Origin: an uncultured Polaribacter sp.
GTDB taxonomy: Bacteria; Bacteroidota; Bacteroidia; Flavobacteriales; Flavobacteriaceae
Length of the DNA: 64,000 nt
Direction: 5' to 3'
Assembly: GCA_947497755.1 (NCBI GenBank)
Contig: CANMHT010000002.1
Coordinates: 1 to 64,000, forward strand
Part shown: in pieces, positions 51,210 to 60,085 of the stretch
How the letters are laid out: every line of letters begins with the position of its first letter
How positions within the stretch are numbered: position 1 is the first letter of the stretch
Notes under the pieces: generated by a model
Told to the model about the DNA's origin: nothing
Database searches by the model: none
The model's input: the letters and a program-made list of their open reading frames with translations, nothing else
Translations under genes and position numbers: made by a program

Positions 51210-52672
51210 TGTTTCAGTTTAAAAGCATATCGTTACGAATTCGTATTTTCTTTGCCATGATTATATTGGTGTTGCTGGCATCTGTATTAATTGTGGGAGT
51301 TACCATTTACCAATACGACGAACAAACGAAAGATTATAATATTTCTCGTTTTGGACGTAAAGAAGCAAATACTAAAAAAGACATTGGTTATACTTTAAAT
51401 AAACATCAAGTAGATTTGGTGAAGTCAGAAAACTTATCTGAAATATTTCAGAAAAGAATCTTTGAAATTTCTGATGTGCAAAATTTAGAAATATCCATTT
51501 ATGATTTAACGGGTAAATTAATTATTACATCTACTGATGCAATTAAACCTTTTAATAATAAGAGTACAGATAAGATTGGTGCTGCTATTTTAAGTGAATT
51601 AGAAACCAGTACAGAGCATCGGGTTTTTCAAACAAAAGTGGTAGAGAATTATAGTTTTGAAACTTCATTTACTTATTTACACGATTTAAAATTAAACCGA
51701 ATAGGAATTTTAAAATTAGAGTTTTCTCAAGACAATACAGAGCAAGCAAAAGAACTAGAAGAGTTTATGTCTAGGTTAGCTTATGTATACTTGTTAATGT
51801 TGTTAATTGCTGTTGCTTTGGCGTATTTCTTATCAAGTTATATTACGCGTTCTATAAAAACCATTTCTGATAAAATTCACGAAACACGTTTGCATAAACG
51901 CAATGAAAAAATCGACTTTGAATCTGGAAGCTCAGAAATAATTACGTTGGTAAATGCTTATAACCGAATGATTGATGAACTGCAAGAAAGTGCAGTAAAA
52001 TTAGCACAAAGTGAACGTGAGCAAGCATGGAGAGAAATGGCAAAACAAGTGGCACATGAGATTAAGAATCCGCTTACTCCAATGCGATTAACGGTTCAGA
52101 GTTTTGAAAGAAGATTTGATCCAGAAGATCCAAAAATCAACCAGAAACTGAAAGAGTATAGTCAAACATTAATTCAACAAATAGATGTAATGAGTTCTAT
52201 TGCATCTGCATTTTCTGACTTTGCAAAAATGCCTACTCAAAAAAGTGAAGAAGTGAATGTAACGGAGGTTGTAAAATTAGCCTTAGATATTTTTAATGAA
52301 GACTATATTTCATACGATTTTGATCAAAAAGAAATCATTGCAAACCTAGATAAAACTCAATTAATTAGAATTGTAACCAATTTGGTAAAAAATGCTACTC
52401 AAGCAACAGAAGGAGAAGAACATCCAAAGATAAAAGTGAGCGTTTTTGCTGAAAATGATACTATAAAAATATCGGTTTCTGATAATGGAAAAGGAATTGA
52501 TGAAGAAGTGGCTCATCTGATATTTGAGCCAAAGTTTACAACCAAATCTAGCGGAATGGGATTAGGTTTACCGATGATTAAAAAAATTATTGAAGCGTAT
52601 AATGGTTCTATTGCTTTTACATCTAACGAAAATCAAGGAACTATTTTTACCGTTACATTACCCAAAAAATAA
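51209..52672 (+). CDS. membrane sensor histidine kinase (NtrY-like)
   Basis: 487 residues, GTG start. A membrane helix at 12-32, a periplasmic domain (35-185), a second helix (LAYVYLLMLLIAVALAYFL), HAMP, HisKA with QVAHEIKNPLTPMRL (phospho-His at about 282), and HATPase with NLVKNATQATEGEE, SVSDNGKGIDEE and SSGMGLGLPMIKKI. No response regulator is adjacent, so its partner is elsewhere. Confidence 0.93.
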   Translation: MFQFKSISLRIRIFFAMIILVLLASVLIVGVTIYQYDEQTKDYNISRFGRKEANTKKDIGYTLNKHQVDLVKSENLSEIFQKRIFEISDVQNLEISIYDLTGKLIITSTDAIKPFNNKSTDKIGAAILSELETSTEHRVFQTKVVENYSFETSFTYLHDLKLNRIGILKLEFSQDNTEQAKELEEFMSRLAYVYLLMLLIAVALAYFLSSYITRSIKTISDKIHETRLHKRNEKIDFESGSSEIITLVNAYNRMIDELQESAVKLAQSEREQAWREMAKQVAHEIKNPLTPMRLTVQSFERRFDPEDPKINQKLKEYSQTLIQQIDVMSSIASAFSDFAKMPTQKSEEVNVTEVVKLALDIFNEDYISYDFDQKEIIANLDKTQLIRIVTNLVKNATQATEGEEHPKIKVSVFAENDTIKISVSDNGKGIDEEVAHLIFEPKFTTKSSGMGLGLPMIKKIIEAYNGSIAFTSNENQGTIFTVTLPKK

Positions 52673-52720
52673 ATTTATTACAACAACATTCTTAACGTAG
52701 AATGTCTAAAACAACATAGC

Positions 52721-53503
52721 ATGAGTTTTGAAAATATCTTAGTAGAAAATAAAGATCATTTAGGAATCATTACAATCAATAGACCTAAAAAATTAAATGC
52801 ATTAAACATTGCAACTATCAATGAATTGCACGAAGCTTTTAAAGCACTGGATGCTGATGCTGCGATAAAAACAATAATCATTACAGGAAGCGGAGAAAAA
52901 GCTTTTGTGGCTGGAGCAGACATTTCTGAGTTTGCACATTTTTCTGTAGAAGAAGGAGAACATTTAGCCAGAAATGGACAAGAGCAATTGTTTGACTTTG
53001 TTCAGAATTTAGGAACTCCGGTAATTGCTGCTGTTAATGGATTTGCATTGGGAGGAGGATTGGAATTGGCAATGGCAAGTCATTTTAGAGTTGCTTCTGA
53101 CAATGCAAAAATGGGATTACCAGAAGTTTCGTTAGGAGTAATTCCTGGTTATGGAGGAACTCAACGTTTAGCACAATTAGTTGGAAAAGGGAGAGCAATG
53201 GAATTAGTAATGACTGCTGGAATGATTTCTGCAGAAGAGGCTAAAAATTACGGACTGGTAAATCATGTGACAAGTCAGGAAGAATTATTGCCTTTAGCAG
53301 AAAAGTTAGCCAGTAAAATTGCAAGAAATTCTTCAGTAGCTATTCGTGCAGCTATCAAAGCAATTAACGATAATTTTACAGATGGAGTAAATGGTTATGA
53401 GACCGAAATCTCTGAATTTGGAAATTGTTTTGGAACCGAAGATTTTAAAGAAGGTACTACTGCATTTTTAGAAAAAAGAAAAGCTGATTTTCCAGGGAAA
53501 TAA
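52721..53503 (+). CDS. enoyl-CoA hydratase/isomerase family protein
   Basis: 260 residues, full crotonase length. FVAGADISEFAHFS (oxyanion-hole AGADI), AAVNGFALGGGLELAMASHF and LPEVSLGVIPGYGGTQRLAQ with both catalytic-Glu regions. Probably hydrates short-chain enoyl-CoA. Directly abuts the AraC-type regulator gene. Confidence 0.92.
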   Translation: MSFENILVENKDHLGIITINRPKKLNALNIATINELHEAFKALDADAAIKTIIITGSGEKAFVAGADISEFAHFSVEEGEHLARNGQEQLFDFVQNLGTPVIAAVNGFALGGGLELAMASHFRVASDNAKMGLPEVSLGVIPGYGGTQRLAQLVGKGRAMELVMTAGMISAEEAKNYGLVNHVTSQEELLPLAEKLASKIARNSSVAIRAAIKAINDNFTDGVNGYETEISEFGNCFGTEDFKEGTTAFLEKRKADFPGK

Positions 53504-55186
53504 ATGAAAATAAAAAGCCTAATATTTCTTTTTTGCATCTGTTCTTTTTGTGGGTTTTCACAAAAAAAAGCAATGTATTCTCAGCAGTTATATGATACAA
53601 TTGTAGAAAATACTCGAGTAAACCCTAAAAAGACAATTGCCTATGCAAAGAAATTATTGGCTTATAGCAAACAAAATAAAAAATTAGATTCTGTAGCCAT
53701 TGCCTATTTGTATTTAGCAAAAGCCGGTAGGGTTGAAGGTATTTATAAAGAAGCTTTGGGTTTTGTTGATGAAGGAATTTCTTTTGCTCAAAAGAACAAT
53801 TTATCAAATTCTCTATTAGCAGAACTACATTTAGCAAAGGCAAATAACTTGGCAGATTTTGGTAAGATAGATAAAGCTTTACCAATAATGTTTGTTGGGA
53901 TAAACTATGCAAAAAAGTCTAAGGATTTAAAAACCCAAGTACTTTTAAATCACGGGTTAGGTTATATTTATTATGCTTCTGGTAAAAGGGCGGAAGCGAT
54001 TCAAATTTTAAAAGACAATATTGCCACAATTGAAACAAATCAATTGCTTGATAGAAAGAGTTTTGAAGTCTTTTATAAAGGAATGGTAATGCTGTCTCAA
54101 ATTTACTTAGTTGAAAAGCAAAATGATTCAGCAGTATTGTATTTAAATAAAGGGTTAAAACATGTATTAACTACTGAAGATATTTTTACAACTTCTGGTT
54201 TTTACAGAAACCTAGGACTCGTTTATCTTGATCAAAAAAAATATGATTTAGCCTACGAAAACTTGATAAAATCAAGAGATTTAGGAAAGCAATTAGGAAA
54301 TAAAAATGAAGACAATAGCAATACGTTTTATTTAGCTAAGTATTACTACGAGACTTCTAATTTTAAGAAAAGTATTGAAGAGTTAGAAAGTGTATTAAGC
54401 TATTTAAAAAAGAAAAATAAGGTAGATGAAGTTATCCCTGAAGTTTATAAACTCTTAGGAAAGAATTATAAAGCTTTGGGCGATTATGAGCTGGCAAATA
54501 AATACTACGAAAAGTATATTATTAACTTTAAAAACTCATCCGAAGACCTTCAATACGTTAATGCTTTATTACAGCAAAAAGAACTTTCTGATTTAGAAGA
54601 GGCAAAACAACAACAACAAAGAAAGTTAATTTACTCTTTATTAATTAGCGGAGTAGTGATTGGATTATTATTGTTTGTACTAGTTACTTTGTCAAAGAAG
54701 AGAAAAATTGCCTCTCAAAAATTTGAAGAGTTATTGGCTAAAATAAACAGCTTAGAAAAGAACAAGCAAGAAGTTTTGGTCGATGTAAAAGACAAAGTTC
54801 TTGAAGAGAAAAATACGGTAGATATTCATAAAGAAACTTTTGATGAAATTTTAAAAGGATTAGCCCAGTTAGAAAAAGAACAATACTTTTTAAAGCAAGA
54901 TTGTAATTCGTATAATGTGGCAAAAAAGATAAAGACAAATACTTCTTATTTATCTAAAGTTGTAAACGCTCATTATCAAAAGAATTTCAATACTTATATT
55001 AACGATTTAAGAATAAATTATGTAATTCTTAAATTAAAAGAAGACACTCGATTTAGATCTTATTCTATACAATCAATATCAGAAGAAATAGGATATAAAA
55101 GTTCTGATTCCTTTACAAAATATTTTAAAAGACGAACAGGGTTATTGCCTTCTATTTATATCAAAAAGTTAAACAATATTACTTAG
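53504..55186 (+). CDS. TPR and AraC-type membrane regulator
   Basis: 560 residues. Signal-like N-terminus (SLIFLFCICSFCGFSQ), TPR units to about residue 350, a membrane helix at about 376-395 (LIYSLLISGVVIGLLLFVLV), a coiled linker, and a C-terminal AraC HTH (YNVAKKIKTNTSYLSKVVNA, IQSISEEIGYKSSDSFTKYF, GLLPSIYIK). A one-component regulator that links an outside signal to DNA binding, common in Flavobacteriaceae. The ATG follows the hydratase stop without a gap. Confidence 0.92.
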   Translation: MKIKSLIFLFCICSFCGFSQKKAMYSQQLYDTIVENTRVNPKKTIAYAKKLLAYSKQNKKLDSVAIAYLYLAKAGRVEGIYKEALGFVDEGISFAQKNNLSNSLLAELHLAKANNLADFGKIDKALPIMFVGINYAKKSKDLKTQVLLNHGLGYIYYASGKRAEAIQILKDNIATIETNQLLDRKSFEVFYKGMVMLSQIYLVEKQNDSAVLYLNKGLKHVLTTEDIFTTSGFYRNLGLVYLDQKKYDLAYENLIKSRDLGKQLGNKNEDNSNTFYLAKYYYETSNFKKSIEELESVLSYLKKKNKVDEVIPEVYKLLGKNYKALGDYELANKYYEKYIINFKNSSEDLQYVNALLQQKELSDLEEAKQQQQRKLIYSLLISGVVIGLLLFVLVTLSKKRKIASQKFEELLAKINSLEKNKQEVLVDVKDKVLEEKNTVDIHKETFDEILKGLAQLEKEQYFLKQDCNSYNVAKKIKTNTSYLSKVVNAHYQKNFNTYINDLRINYVILKLKEDTRFRSYSIQSISEEIGYKSSDSFTKYFKRRTGLLPSIYIKKLNNIT

Positions 55187-55217
55187 TTAACAAGTGATTT
55201 GTCTTACTTAAAAAGTA

Positions 55218-55260
55218 CCGACACACCCTAATTTTATAAAATTAGGGTGTGTCGGTTTTT
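55218..55260 (+). terminator. strong intrinsic terminator
   Basis: CCGACACACCCTAATTTTA and TAAAATTAGGGTGTGTCGG form a 19-bp perfect stem followed by TTTTT. Confidence 0.92.
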
Positions 55261-55422
55261 AACTGTGGGTTTTTTGCTTGAATGTATTTAAAATGCTGGT
55301 TATTAGGTTTTTGGCACATGTTTGTTGCGCCCTAATTTCTTAAAACTAGCCTTCATTTTCTTGTATAAAGGAGTTATTAGTCAAATATTTGTTCTAGAAA
55401 CAATTCACAAAAACAGAACAAT

Positions 55423-55830
55423 ATGAAAGAAAAAAAGTCAAACTATTTAGCGATTAAAATCCTAGGGTTTTTAGTGCTAGGATTGTTATTTGGGTATACT
55501 GCTGGTACAATAATTAATTCAGGAGACAGAGCAAGTACCATTACAGAGGTATTAAAAGATCACTGCAATTGTAAAGAAGTAAATCAATTGATTTATGCAA
55601 AAGGAATTCAATATGGTAAAGATGGGCTTACTACTGAAAAAGCAGAATACCAATTGATAGATTGTAATTATGATGTCTCTGTAGAAGGGATTGAAAAATT
55701 AAATCAGCATTTAAAGGAAAAGGTGAAAAATTTTGAGCAATTAGATTTTTTAGAGCTTGAATTTATTAGAGATAAACAGCAAAAAACCTTCATCATAAAA
55801 AACGGAAACCTAACCACTAAACCCTATTAA
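55423..55830 (+). CDS. small membrane-anchored protein of unknown function
   Basis: 135 residues. One membrane segment near the N-terminus (IKILGFLVLGLLFGYTAGTI), then an outside domain with HCNCKEVNQLIYAKGIQYGK. Family not recognised. First of five genes in a row (55.4-57.6 kb) that end with an M50 protease and another membrane protein. A 22-codon ORF at 55832-55897 lies between it and the next gene and is doubtful. Confidence 0.65.
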   Translation: MKEKKSNYLAIKILGFLVLGLLFGYTAGTIINSGDRASTITEVLKDHCNCKEVNQLIYAKGIQYGKDGLTTEKAEYQLIDCNYDVSVEGIEKLNQHLKEKVKNFEQLDFLELEFIRDKQQKTFIIKNGNLTTKPY

Positions 55831-55898
55831 AATGGTAAAAATAATAGCAACAATAATCGTCGAAACTTCAGAATTCATCATCAATTTCTTTTTTTAAT

Positions 55899-56072
55899 AT
55901 GAAAAAAAACTTAGGAATCATTGCTATAATACTAACCTTTTTAGGAACAGAAATAATGTTAGATTATTGGTTAGAAATACAGTCAATACAAACAAAAATA
56001 CTATTTGTGATAGTGGTGGTATTGATATATATCGTAGCAATAAAACAAATAGAAACAACGAAAAAAACTTAG
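55899..56072 (+). CDS. 57-residue membrane peptide
   Basis: MKKNLGIIAIILTFLGTEIM and a second helix TKILFVIVVVLIYIVAIKQI: two membrane segments. No family recognised. It is spaced 3 bp from the next small gene, which supports it as a real gene. Confidence 0.5.
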   Translation: MKKNLGIIAIILTFLGTEIMLDYWLEIQSIQTKILFVIVVVLIYIVAIKQIETTKKT

Positions 56073-56075
56073 GAT

Positions 56076-56243
56076 ATGAAAACGTACAAATTAATATTGA
56101 TAGTAGGCATATTGGGAGTAGTAGCATCTGTATTTGGTATGATAACCCAACAAGATATAAGTACTCATTTAATTGGATTTATCTGTGGAGCAAGTTTAAT
56201 CTATGGCTATTTTGAGTTAAAAGAGAAGGCAACAAAAAACTAG
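56076..56243 (+). CDS. 55-residue membrane peptide
   Basis: MKTYKLILIVGILGVVASVF and LIGFICGASLIYGYFELKEK: two membrane segments, a short C-terminus. Function unknown. 15 bp before the M50 protease gene. Confidence 0.5.
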   Translation: MKTYKLILIVGILGVVASVFGMITQQDISTHLIGFICGASLIYGYFELKEKATKN

Positions 56244-56258
56244 GTAATTAAGTGAAAG

Positions 56259-56990
56259 ATGGAAAGTAAAATAATTGAAATTCTTGGCTTTATTTTTCTC
56301 ATGTTTTTTGTGATTGGAATACATGAACTGGGACATTTAGTTGCGGGATTAATTCAGGGTTTTAGATTTGAATTATTTGTGATTGGACCTTTGGGAATAA
56401 AAAGAGAAAATGATAAGATAAAAGTATATTTAAATAAAAACTTAGCTTATTATGGTGGTGTAGCTGCTACCTTACCTGTTGATGATAATCCAAAGAATAG
56501 AAAGAAGTTTGCCAGACTAATTTTAGCAGGGCCAATTACATCTTTAGTCTTATCAATTGTACTTTTTGTTTGCGGCTATTTTTTTGAGTTACCAGCAGAA
56601 AAGTGGCTTTTAAAAGCAAGTGTTGGTTCTATGGCTATTTTTCTTGCAACAACACTTCCTTCAAAAACAGGAACATTTTTTACCGATAGAAAACGCTACC
56701 AAAGGGTACTATCTAAAGGAAAAGTAGGAGAGGTAGAAATGGCAATGTTACGTGTTTTAGGAATTTATAACAGAGATCAATCCTATAAAAATATCAGTAA
56801 AAAAGATATCGAATTAATGATTCAAGATAAAGACTATAATTACTTTGGATTGTTTTCGAAACTAAATTATGAGTATGAAATAAACGGAGTTTTTGATCTA
56901 AAAACAAAATTAGCCTATGATGAGGTGATGCGGAAGATGCCTAAATCTGTAGTAAAAATGATGAATTCTCAATTAAAAATTTTGGAGTAG
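56259..56990 (+). CDS. M50-type membrane metalloprotease
   Basis: 243 residues. VIGIHELGHLVAGLIQGF with HExxH at residues 22-26. The helix FARLILAGPITSLVLSIVLF is typical of the M50 core (AGP motif). FFTDRKRYQRVL in the place of the NxxPxxxxDG motif may supply the Asp ligand. No PDZ. Unlike rseP, its substrate is unknown; the small membrane peptides next door are candidates. Confidence 0.8.
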   Translation: MESKIIEILGFIFLMFFVIGIHELGHLVAGLIQGFRFELFVIGPLGIKRENDKIKVYLNKNLAYYGGVAATLPVDDNPKNRKKFARLILAGPITSLVLSIVLFVCGYFFELPAEKWLLKASVGSMAIFLATTLPSKTGTFFTDRKRYQRVLSKGKVGEVEMAMLRVLGIYNRDQSYKNISKKDIELMIQDKDYNYFGLFSKLNYEYEINGVFDLKTKLAYDEVMRKMPKSVVKMMNSQLKILE

Positions 56991-56991
56991 T

Positions 56992-57579
56992 ATGAATAAA
57001 AAACAGCATATATTAGATAGAGTTCAAAGAAATGTACCAATATTTTATGGAGCTATGGTTGCTATAGGAATGTTATTTGAATACTACAGATATAAAGTAT
57101 TTGGTATCAATATTTTTCAATATGCAGATATTTTTGATTTTCTAATTGCACCCTTTAAAGATTTTATGATTATTGCTTTTTTGTTGGGAACAATCTGTAT
57201 TGTATCTATTGGGTATTTATTAGACAAGTTATTACAAAAATGGCCAAAATTGTATAGCTTTTTAAACTTTGGATTAACTCAAAAATCATGGTTTAAAGTA
57301 TATTCTCAACTCTCAATGTTAACAGTGTTTTTTGTCTATTTAATACTTAGTTCTCATGTCTTAGCAAAAATCAATTATAACAATGTTTTAAACCAAAAAA
57401 ACACGATTGTAATTAACTTTCTTGATGAAGGAAAAATGGAAGGAAACTTAATTGGTAAAACTAAAGAGGTAGTTTTTTTATACATTGATAATAAGGTGAC
57501 GATATTACCATCAACTTCACTAATAAAAACAATTCAGTACAAGGAGGGAAATAATACTATAGCTTTTTCTCAAAAATGA
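56992..57579 (+). CDS. membrane protein of unknown function
   Basis: 195 residues with three membrane helices (IFYGAMVAIGMLFEYYRYKV, MIIAFLLGTICIVSIGYLLD, SMLTVFFVYLILSSHVL) and a C-terminal domain that should fold as strands (VINFLDEGKMEGNLIGKTKE). It starts 1 bp after the protease gene and overlaps the convergent GNAT gene by 23 bp. Confidence 0.65.
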   Translation: MNKKQHILDRVQRNVPIFYGAMVAIGMLFEYYRYKVFGINIFQYADIFDFLIAPFKDFMIIAFLLGTICIVSIGYLLDKLLQKWPKLYSFLNFGLTQKSWFKVYSQLSMLTVFFVYLILSSHVLAKINYNNVLNQKNTIVINFLDEGKMEGNLIGKTKEVVFLYIDNKVTILPSTSLIKTIQYKEGNNTIAFSQK

Positions 57580-58024
57580 TTTTGGTTTGTTGAGAATCAT
57601 TAGTGTATACTTGTACAATATCAAATCCGTTTTTTAAATTAAGAATTAGCATAGGTTTAAACCTGTTCATAGATTTAGTCCGAATTTTCTGATATTGATG
57701 TTCTGTTGCCCACTGATGTTGTAAATGAATTAATTTTTGAGCGATTCCGTTTTTTCTGTAAGTAGGTAAAACACCTCCAACCCAACTATAAAAAGTAGTG
57801 TTATTGTAACGGTAGCCAACTTTAAAACCAATTAGTTTTTTAGCATCATATACTAAAAGTATAAGAACATCTTCTTTTTCTTTTATTCGTTGCTTAAAAA
57901 AATCAGGTTTATGGTCTTCAAAAATAGCGGCATACAACAGCAATACCTTTTCTAGAAGTTCTGAAGAAATCTGAGATTCAATTTGTTGGTATGTAAACTT
58001 ATTTTCGTCCATTCCATTCGTCAT
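57557..58024 (-). CDS. GNAT family N-acetyltransferase
   Basis: 155 residues. The acetyl-CoA loop is YSWVGGVLPTYRKNGIAQKL (V-x-x-x-x-R-x-x-G-x-A). C-terminal IRTKSMNRFKPMLILNLKNG and FDIVQVYTND. Substrate unknown. Its ATG lies within the upstream HD gene (26-bp overlap), so they form an operon. Confidence 0.85.
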   Translation of the reverse strand: MTNGMDENKFTYQQIESQISSELLEKVLLLYAAIFEDHKPDFFKQRIKEKEDVLILLVYDAKKLIGFKVGYRYNNTTFYSWVGGVLPTYRKNGIAQKLIHLQHQWATEHQYQKIRTKSMNRFKPMLILNLKNGFDIVQVYTNDSQQTKIIFEKKL

Positions 58025-58655
58025 AAAATTGCTTTAAAAAACCTTCCATGTATTGATGGCGCTCTTCAGCAATCTTTTTACCAGTCTCAGTATTCATTTT
58101 ATCTTTTAAAAGCAATAACTTCTCATAAAAATGGTTGATGGTTGGAGAAGAAGATTTTTTATATTCTTCTTTAGTCATGTGTAAATTAGGAGCAATAGCA
58201 GGATCGTATAAAACTCTATTTTTAAATCCACCATAATTAAAACAACGTGCAATACCAATCGCTCCAATTGCATCTAATCTATCTGCATCTTGAATTACTT
58301 CTAATTCTGGAGATGTAAATTGTTTTTCTAAAGACAAGCTATTTTTATAAGAAATATACTTGATGATATTTTCTATATGAAGAATTACAGAAGAAGCTAC
58401 ATTTTGACTTTCTAAAAATGCTCTAGCTTTTTTAGGACCAATAGTTTCATCGCCATCATAAAATTTAGCATCAGCAATATCGTGTAATAAAGCACCTAGT
58501 TGTACAATAAAAGGATCTACTTTTTCTGTTTTAGCAATTAAAACTGCATTGTTTAATACACGTTCTATATGAAACCAATCGTGGCCACCTTCGGCACCTT
58601 TTAAAGTGTCTTTTACAAAGTTTATGGTGTCTTCAATTATCTGTTTATGATTCAT
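57999..58655 (-). CDS. HD-domain phosphohydrolase
   Basis: 218 residues from ATG 58655. HD-fold: GGHDWFHIERVLNNA (first His), LGALLHDIADAKF (HD pair) and VIQDADRLDAIGAIGIARCF (last Asp). Similar to YedJ/PF01966 phosphohydrolases; substrate unknown. Upstream ATGs back to 58724 are within the terminator hairpin and rejected. Confidence 0.88.
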   Translation of the reverse strand: MNHKQIIEDTINFVKDTLKGAEGGHDWFHIERVLNNAVLIAKTEKVDPFIVQLGALLHDIADAKFYDGDETIGPKKARAFLESQNVASSVILHIENIIKYISYKNSLSLEKQFTSPELEVIQDADRLDAIGAIGIARCFNYGGFKNRVLYDPAIAPNLHMTKEEYKKSSSPTINHFYEKLLLLKDKMNTETGKKIAEERHQYMEGFLKQFYDEWNGRK

Positions 58656-58667
58656 AAAGTAAAAATA

Positions 58668-58694
58668 AAAAAACCATGCATTTTGCATGGTTTT
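58668..58694 (-). terminator. terminator after the bacilliredoxin gene
   Basis: AAAACCATGCAT TT TGCATGGTTTT: symmetric hairpin with A and T tracts, so it can end the minus-strand transcript of 58737-59147. Confidence 0.8.
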
Positions 58695-58736
58695 CATTGA
58701 ATAATCTTTTTTAAAATTTAGCAATAAGCAAAGTGT

Positions 58737-59147
58737 TTAACAAAACTCTTCGTAGGCTTGTGCTAAGTTTTGAGCAATCATTTGAGCTGATCTTCCCTCA
58801 ATATGATGACGTTCTAACATGTGTACTAAATTTCCGTCTTTAAACAATGCAATTGCAGGTGAAGAAGGAGGAAACGGTATCATGTATTCTCTAGCTTTTG
58901 CAGTAGATTCTTTTTCAACACCAGCAAAAACTGTAGTTAAATGTTGTGGAGATTTGTCTGCTCCTAAAGAAGCAATTGCTCCAGGTCTAGCGGTTCCGGC
59001 AGCACATCCACAAACAGAATTTACCATAACTAAAGTTGTTCCTTCTTTTGCTAAAGCTGTATCTACATCTTCAGCAGTATATAAAGCATCAAAACCAGCG
59101 TTTATCAATTCGTCACGCATTGGTTTTACTAATTCTTCTGGGTACAT
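58737..59147 (-). CDS. bacilliredoxin BrxA/BrxB-type protein
   Basis: 136 residues. LVMVNSVCGCAAGTARPGAI carries the CGC redox motif of the YphP/YqiW (DUF1094) family, followed by FPPSSPAIALFKDGNLVHML and HHIEGRSAQMIAQNL. It removes bacillithiol from proteins in Firmicutes; in Bacteroidota it probably works as a related de-thiolating reductase. Confidence 0.92.
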   Translation of the reverse strand: MYPEELVKPMRDELINAGFDALYTAEDVDTALAKEGTTLVMVNSVCGCAAGTARPGAIASLGADKSPQHLTTVFAGVEKESTAKAREYMIPFPPSSPAIALFKDGNLVHMLERHHIEGRSAQMIAQNLAQAYEEFC

Positions 59148-59168
59148 ATTTTATAAAATTTAGAATCA

Positions 59169-59176
59169 CAAAGATA
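59169..59176 (-). promoter_or_regulatory. -7 promoter element of the bacilliredoxin gene
   Basis: TATCTTTG on the minus strand, 21 bp before the ATG. Confidence 0.5.
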
Positions 59177-59247
59177 GGGATAAATATTAGGATTTAAAAA
59201 GAGAAGAATCTAACATAGTGTTAACTTTTTAGCCATATAATTATGTG

Positions 59248-59255
59248 TATATTTG
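59248..59255 (+). promoter_or_regulatory. -7 promoter element of the TerB-DnaJ gene
   Basis: TATATTTG, 20 bp before the ATG at 59276. Confidence 0.5.
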
Positions 59256-59275
59256 ACGCTTAAAAAAAATAACAC

Positions 59276-60022
59276 ATGGGAAATTTTACCAAATGGTTAG
59301 GAGCTGGTTTAGGCTTTACTTTAGGAGGTCCAATAGGTAGTATTATTGGTTTTGCAGTTGGGAGTTTTGTAGATGGTTTTTCTAAAGAAGACATTTTAAA
59401 AGAATACCAAGAAGCACAAACTAGAGGAAGAACAAGGAATACACAATCTGGAGATTTTGAGATAAGTCTATTAATCTTAGCTTCTGTTGTAATAAAAGCA
59501 GACGGAAAAGTAGATCAAAGAGAATTGGATTTTGTAAGATCTCAGTTTGTTGGAATGTATGGTAAAGAAAGAGCAAACCACGCTTTTAAACTGTTTAAAG
59601 GAATTATTAAAAATAAAGTTTCTGCACATCAGGTTTGTACACAAATAAGACAACATATGCCACATGCTTCTCGCTTGCAATTGTTGCATTTTTTATTTGG
59701 AATTGCAAAAGCAGATCAACAAGTAGTTGGAGCAGAGGTAGAAGAGATTAAAAAGATTGCTGGTTATTTAAATATCAATCAATATGATTTTGAATCTATA
59801 AAAGCAATGTTTTATGAAGAAACAGATAATGCGTATAAGATTTTAGAAATTTCAAAATCTGCTACTGATGATGAAGTAAAGAAAGCGTATAGAAAAATGG
59901 CTAAAAAATACCATCCAGATAAATTACAAGATTTGGGTCCTGAGCATGCTAAAGGAGCACAAGATAAATTCTTGCAAATTCAAAAAGCCTACGAGCAAAT
60001 TAAAAGTGAACGCGGGATTTAA
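59276..60022 (+). CDS. TerB and DnaJ-domain protein (DjlA-like)
   Basis: 248 residues. A Gly-rich membrane-seeking N-terminus ([20 protein letters not shown]), a TerB-like domain (about 60-170: [40 protein letters not shown]), then a J domain ([34 protein letters not shown] with HPD). It probably recruits DnaK to a membrane site. Confidence 0.9.
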   Translation: MGNFTKWLGAGLGFTLGGPIGSIIGFAVGSFVDGFSKEDILKEYQEAQTRGRTRNTQSGDFEISLLILASVVIKADGKVDQRELDFVRSQFVGMYGKERANHAFKLFKGIIKNKVSAHQVCTQIRQHMPHASRLQLLHFLFGIAKADQQVVGAEVEEIKKIAGYLNINQYDFESIKAMFYEETDNAYKILEISKSATDDEVKKAYRKMAKKYHPDKLQDLGPEHAKGAQDKFLQIQKAYEQIKSERGI

Positions 60023-60041
60023 TTTGTAGAAACTAATTAAT

Positions 60042-60077
60042 TAAAAAAACCTCGAGAATTTTCTCGAGGTTTTTTTA
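60042..60077. terminator. bidirectional terminator
   Basis: AAAAAAACCTCGAGAA TT TTCTCGAGGTTTTTTT: perfect hairpin with A and T tracts between the TerB-DnaJ and kelch-like genes. Confidence 0.9.
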
Positions 60078-60085
60078 TGCTTAGA

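Noticed and set aside
55832..55897. 22-codon ORF MVKIIATIIVETSEFIINFF
   Set aside because: Too short and without supporting signals, although its place between two small membrane genes is suggestive.
55924..56215. ORFs on the minus strand and in another plus frame over the two small membrane peptides
   Set aside because: They conflict with two well-spaced ATG-started frames that each encode two clean membrane helices.
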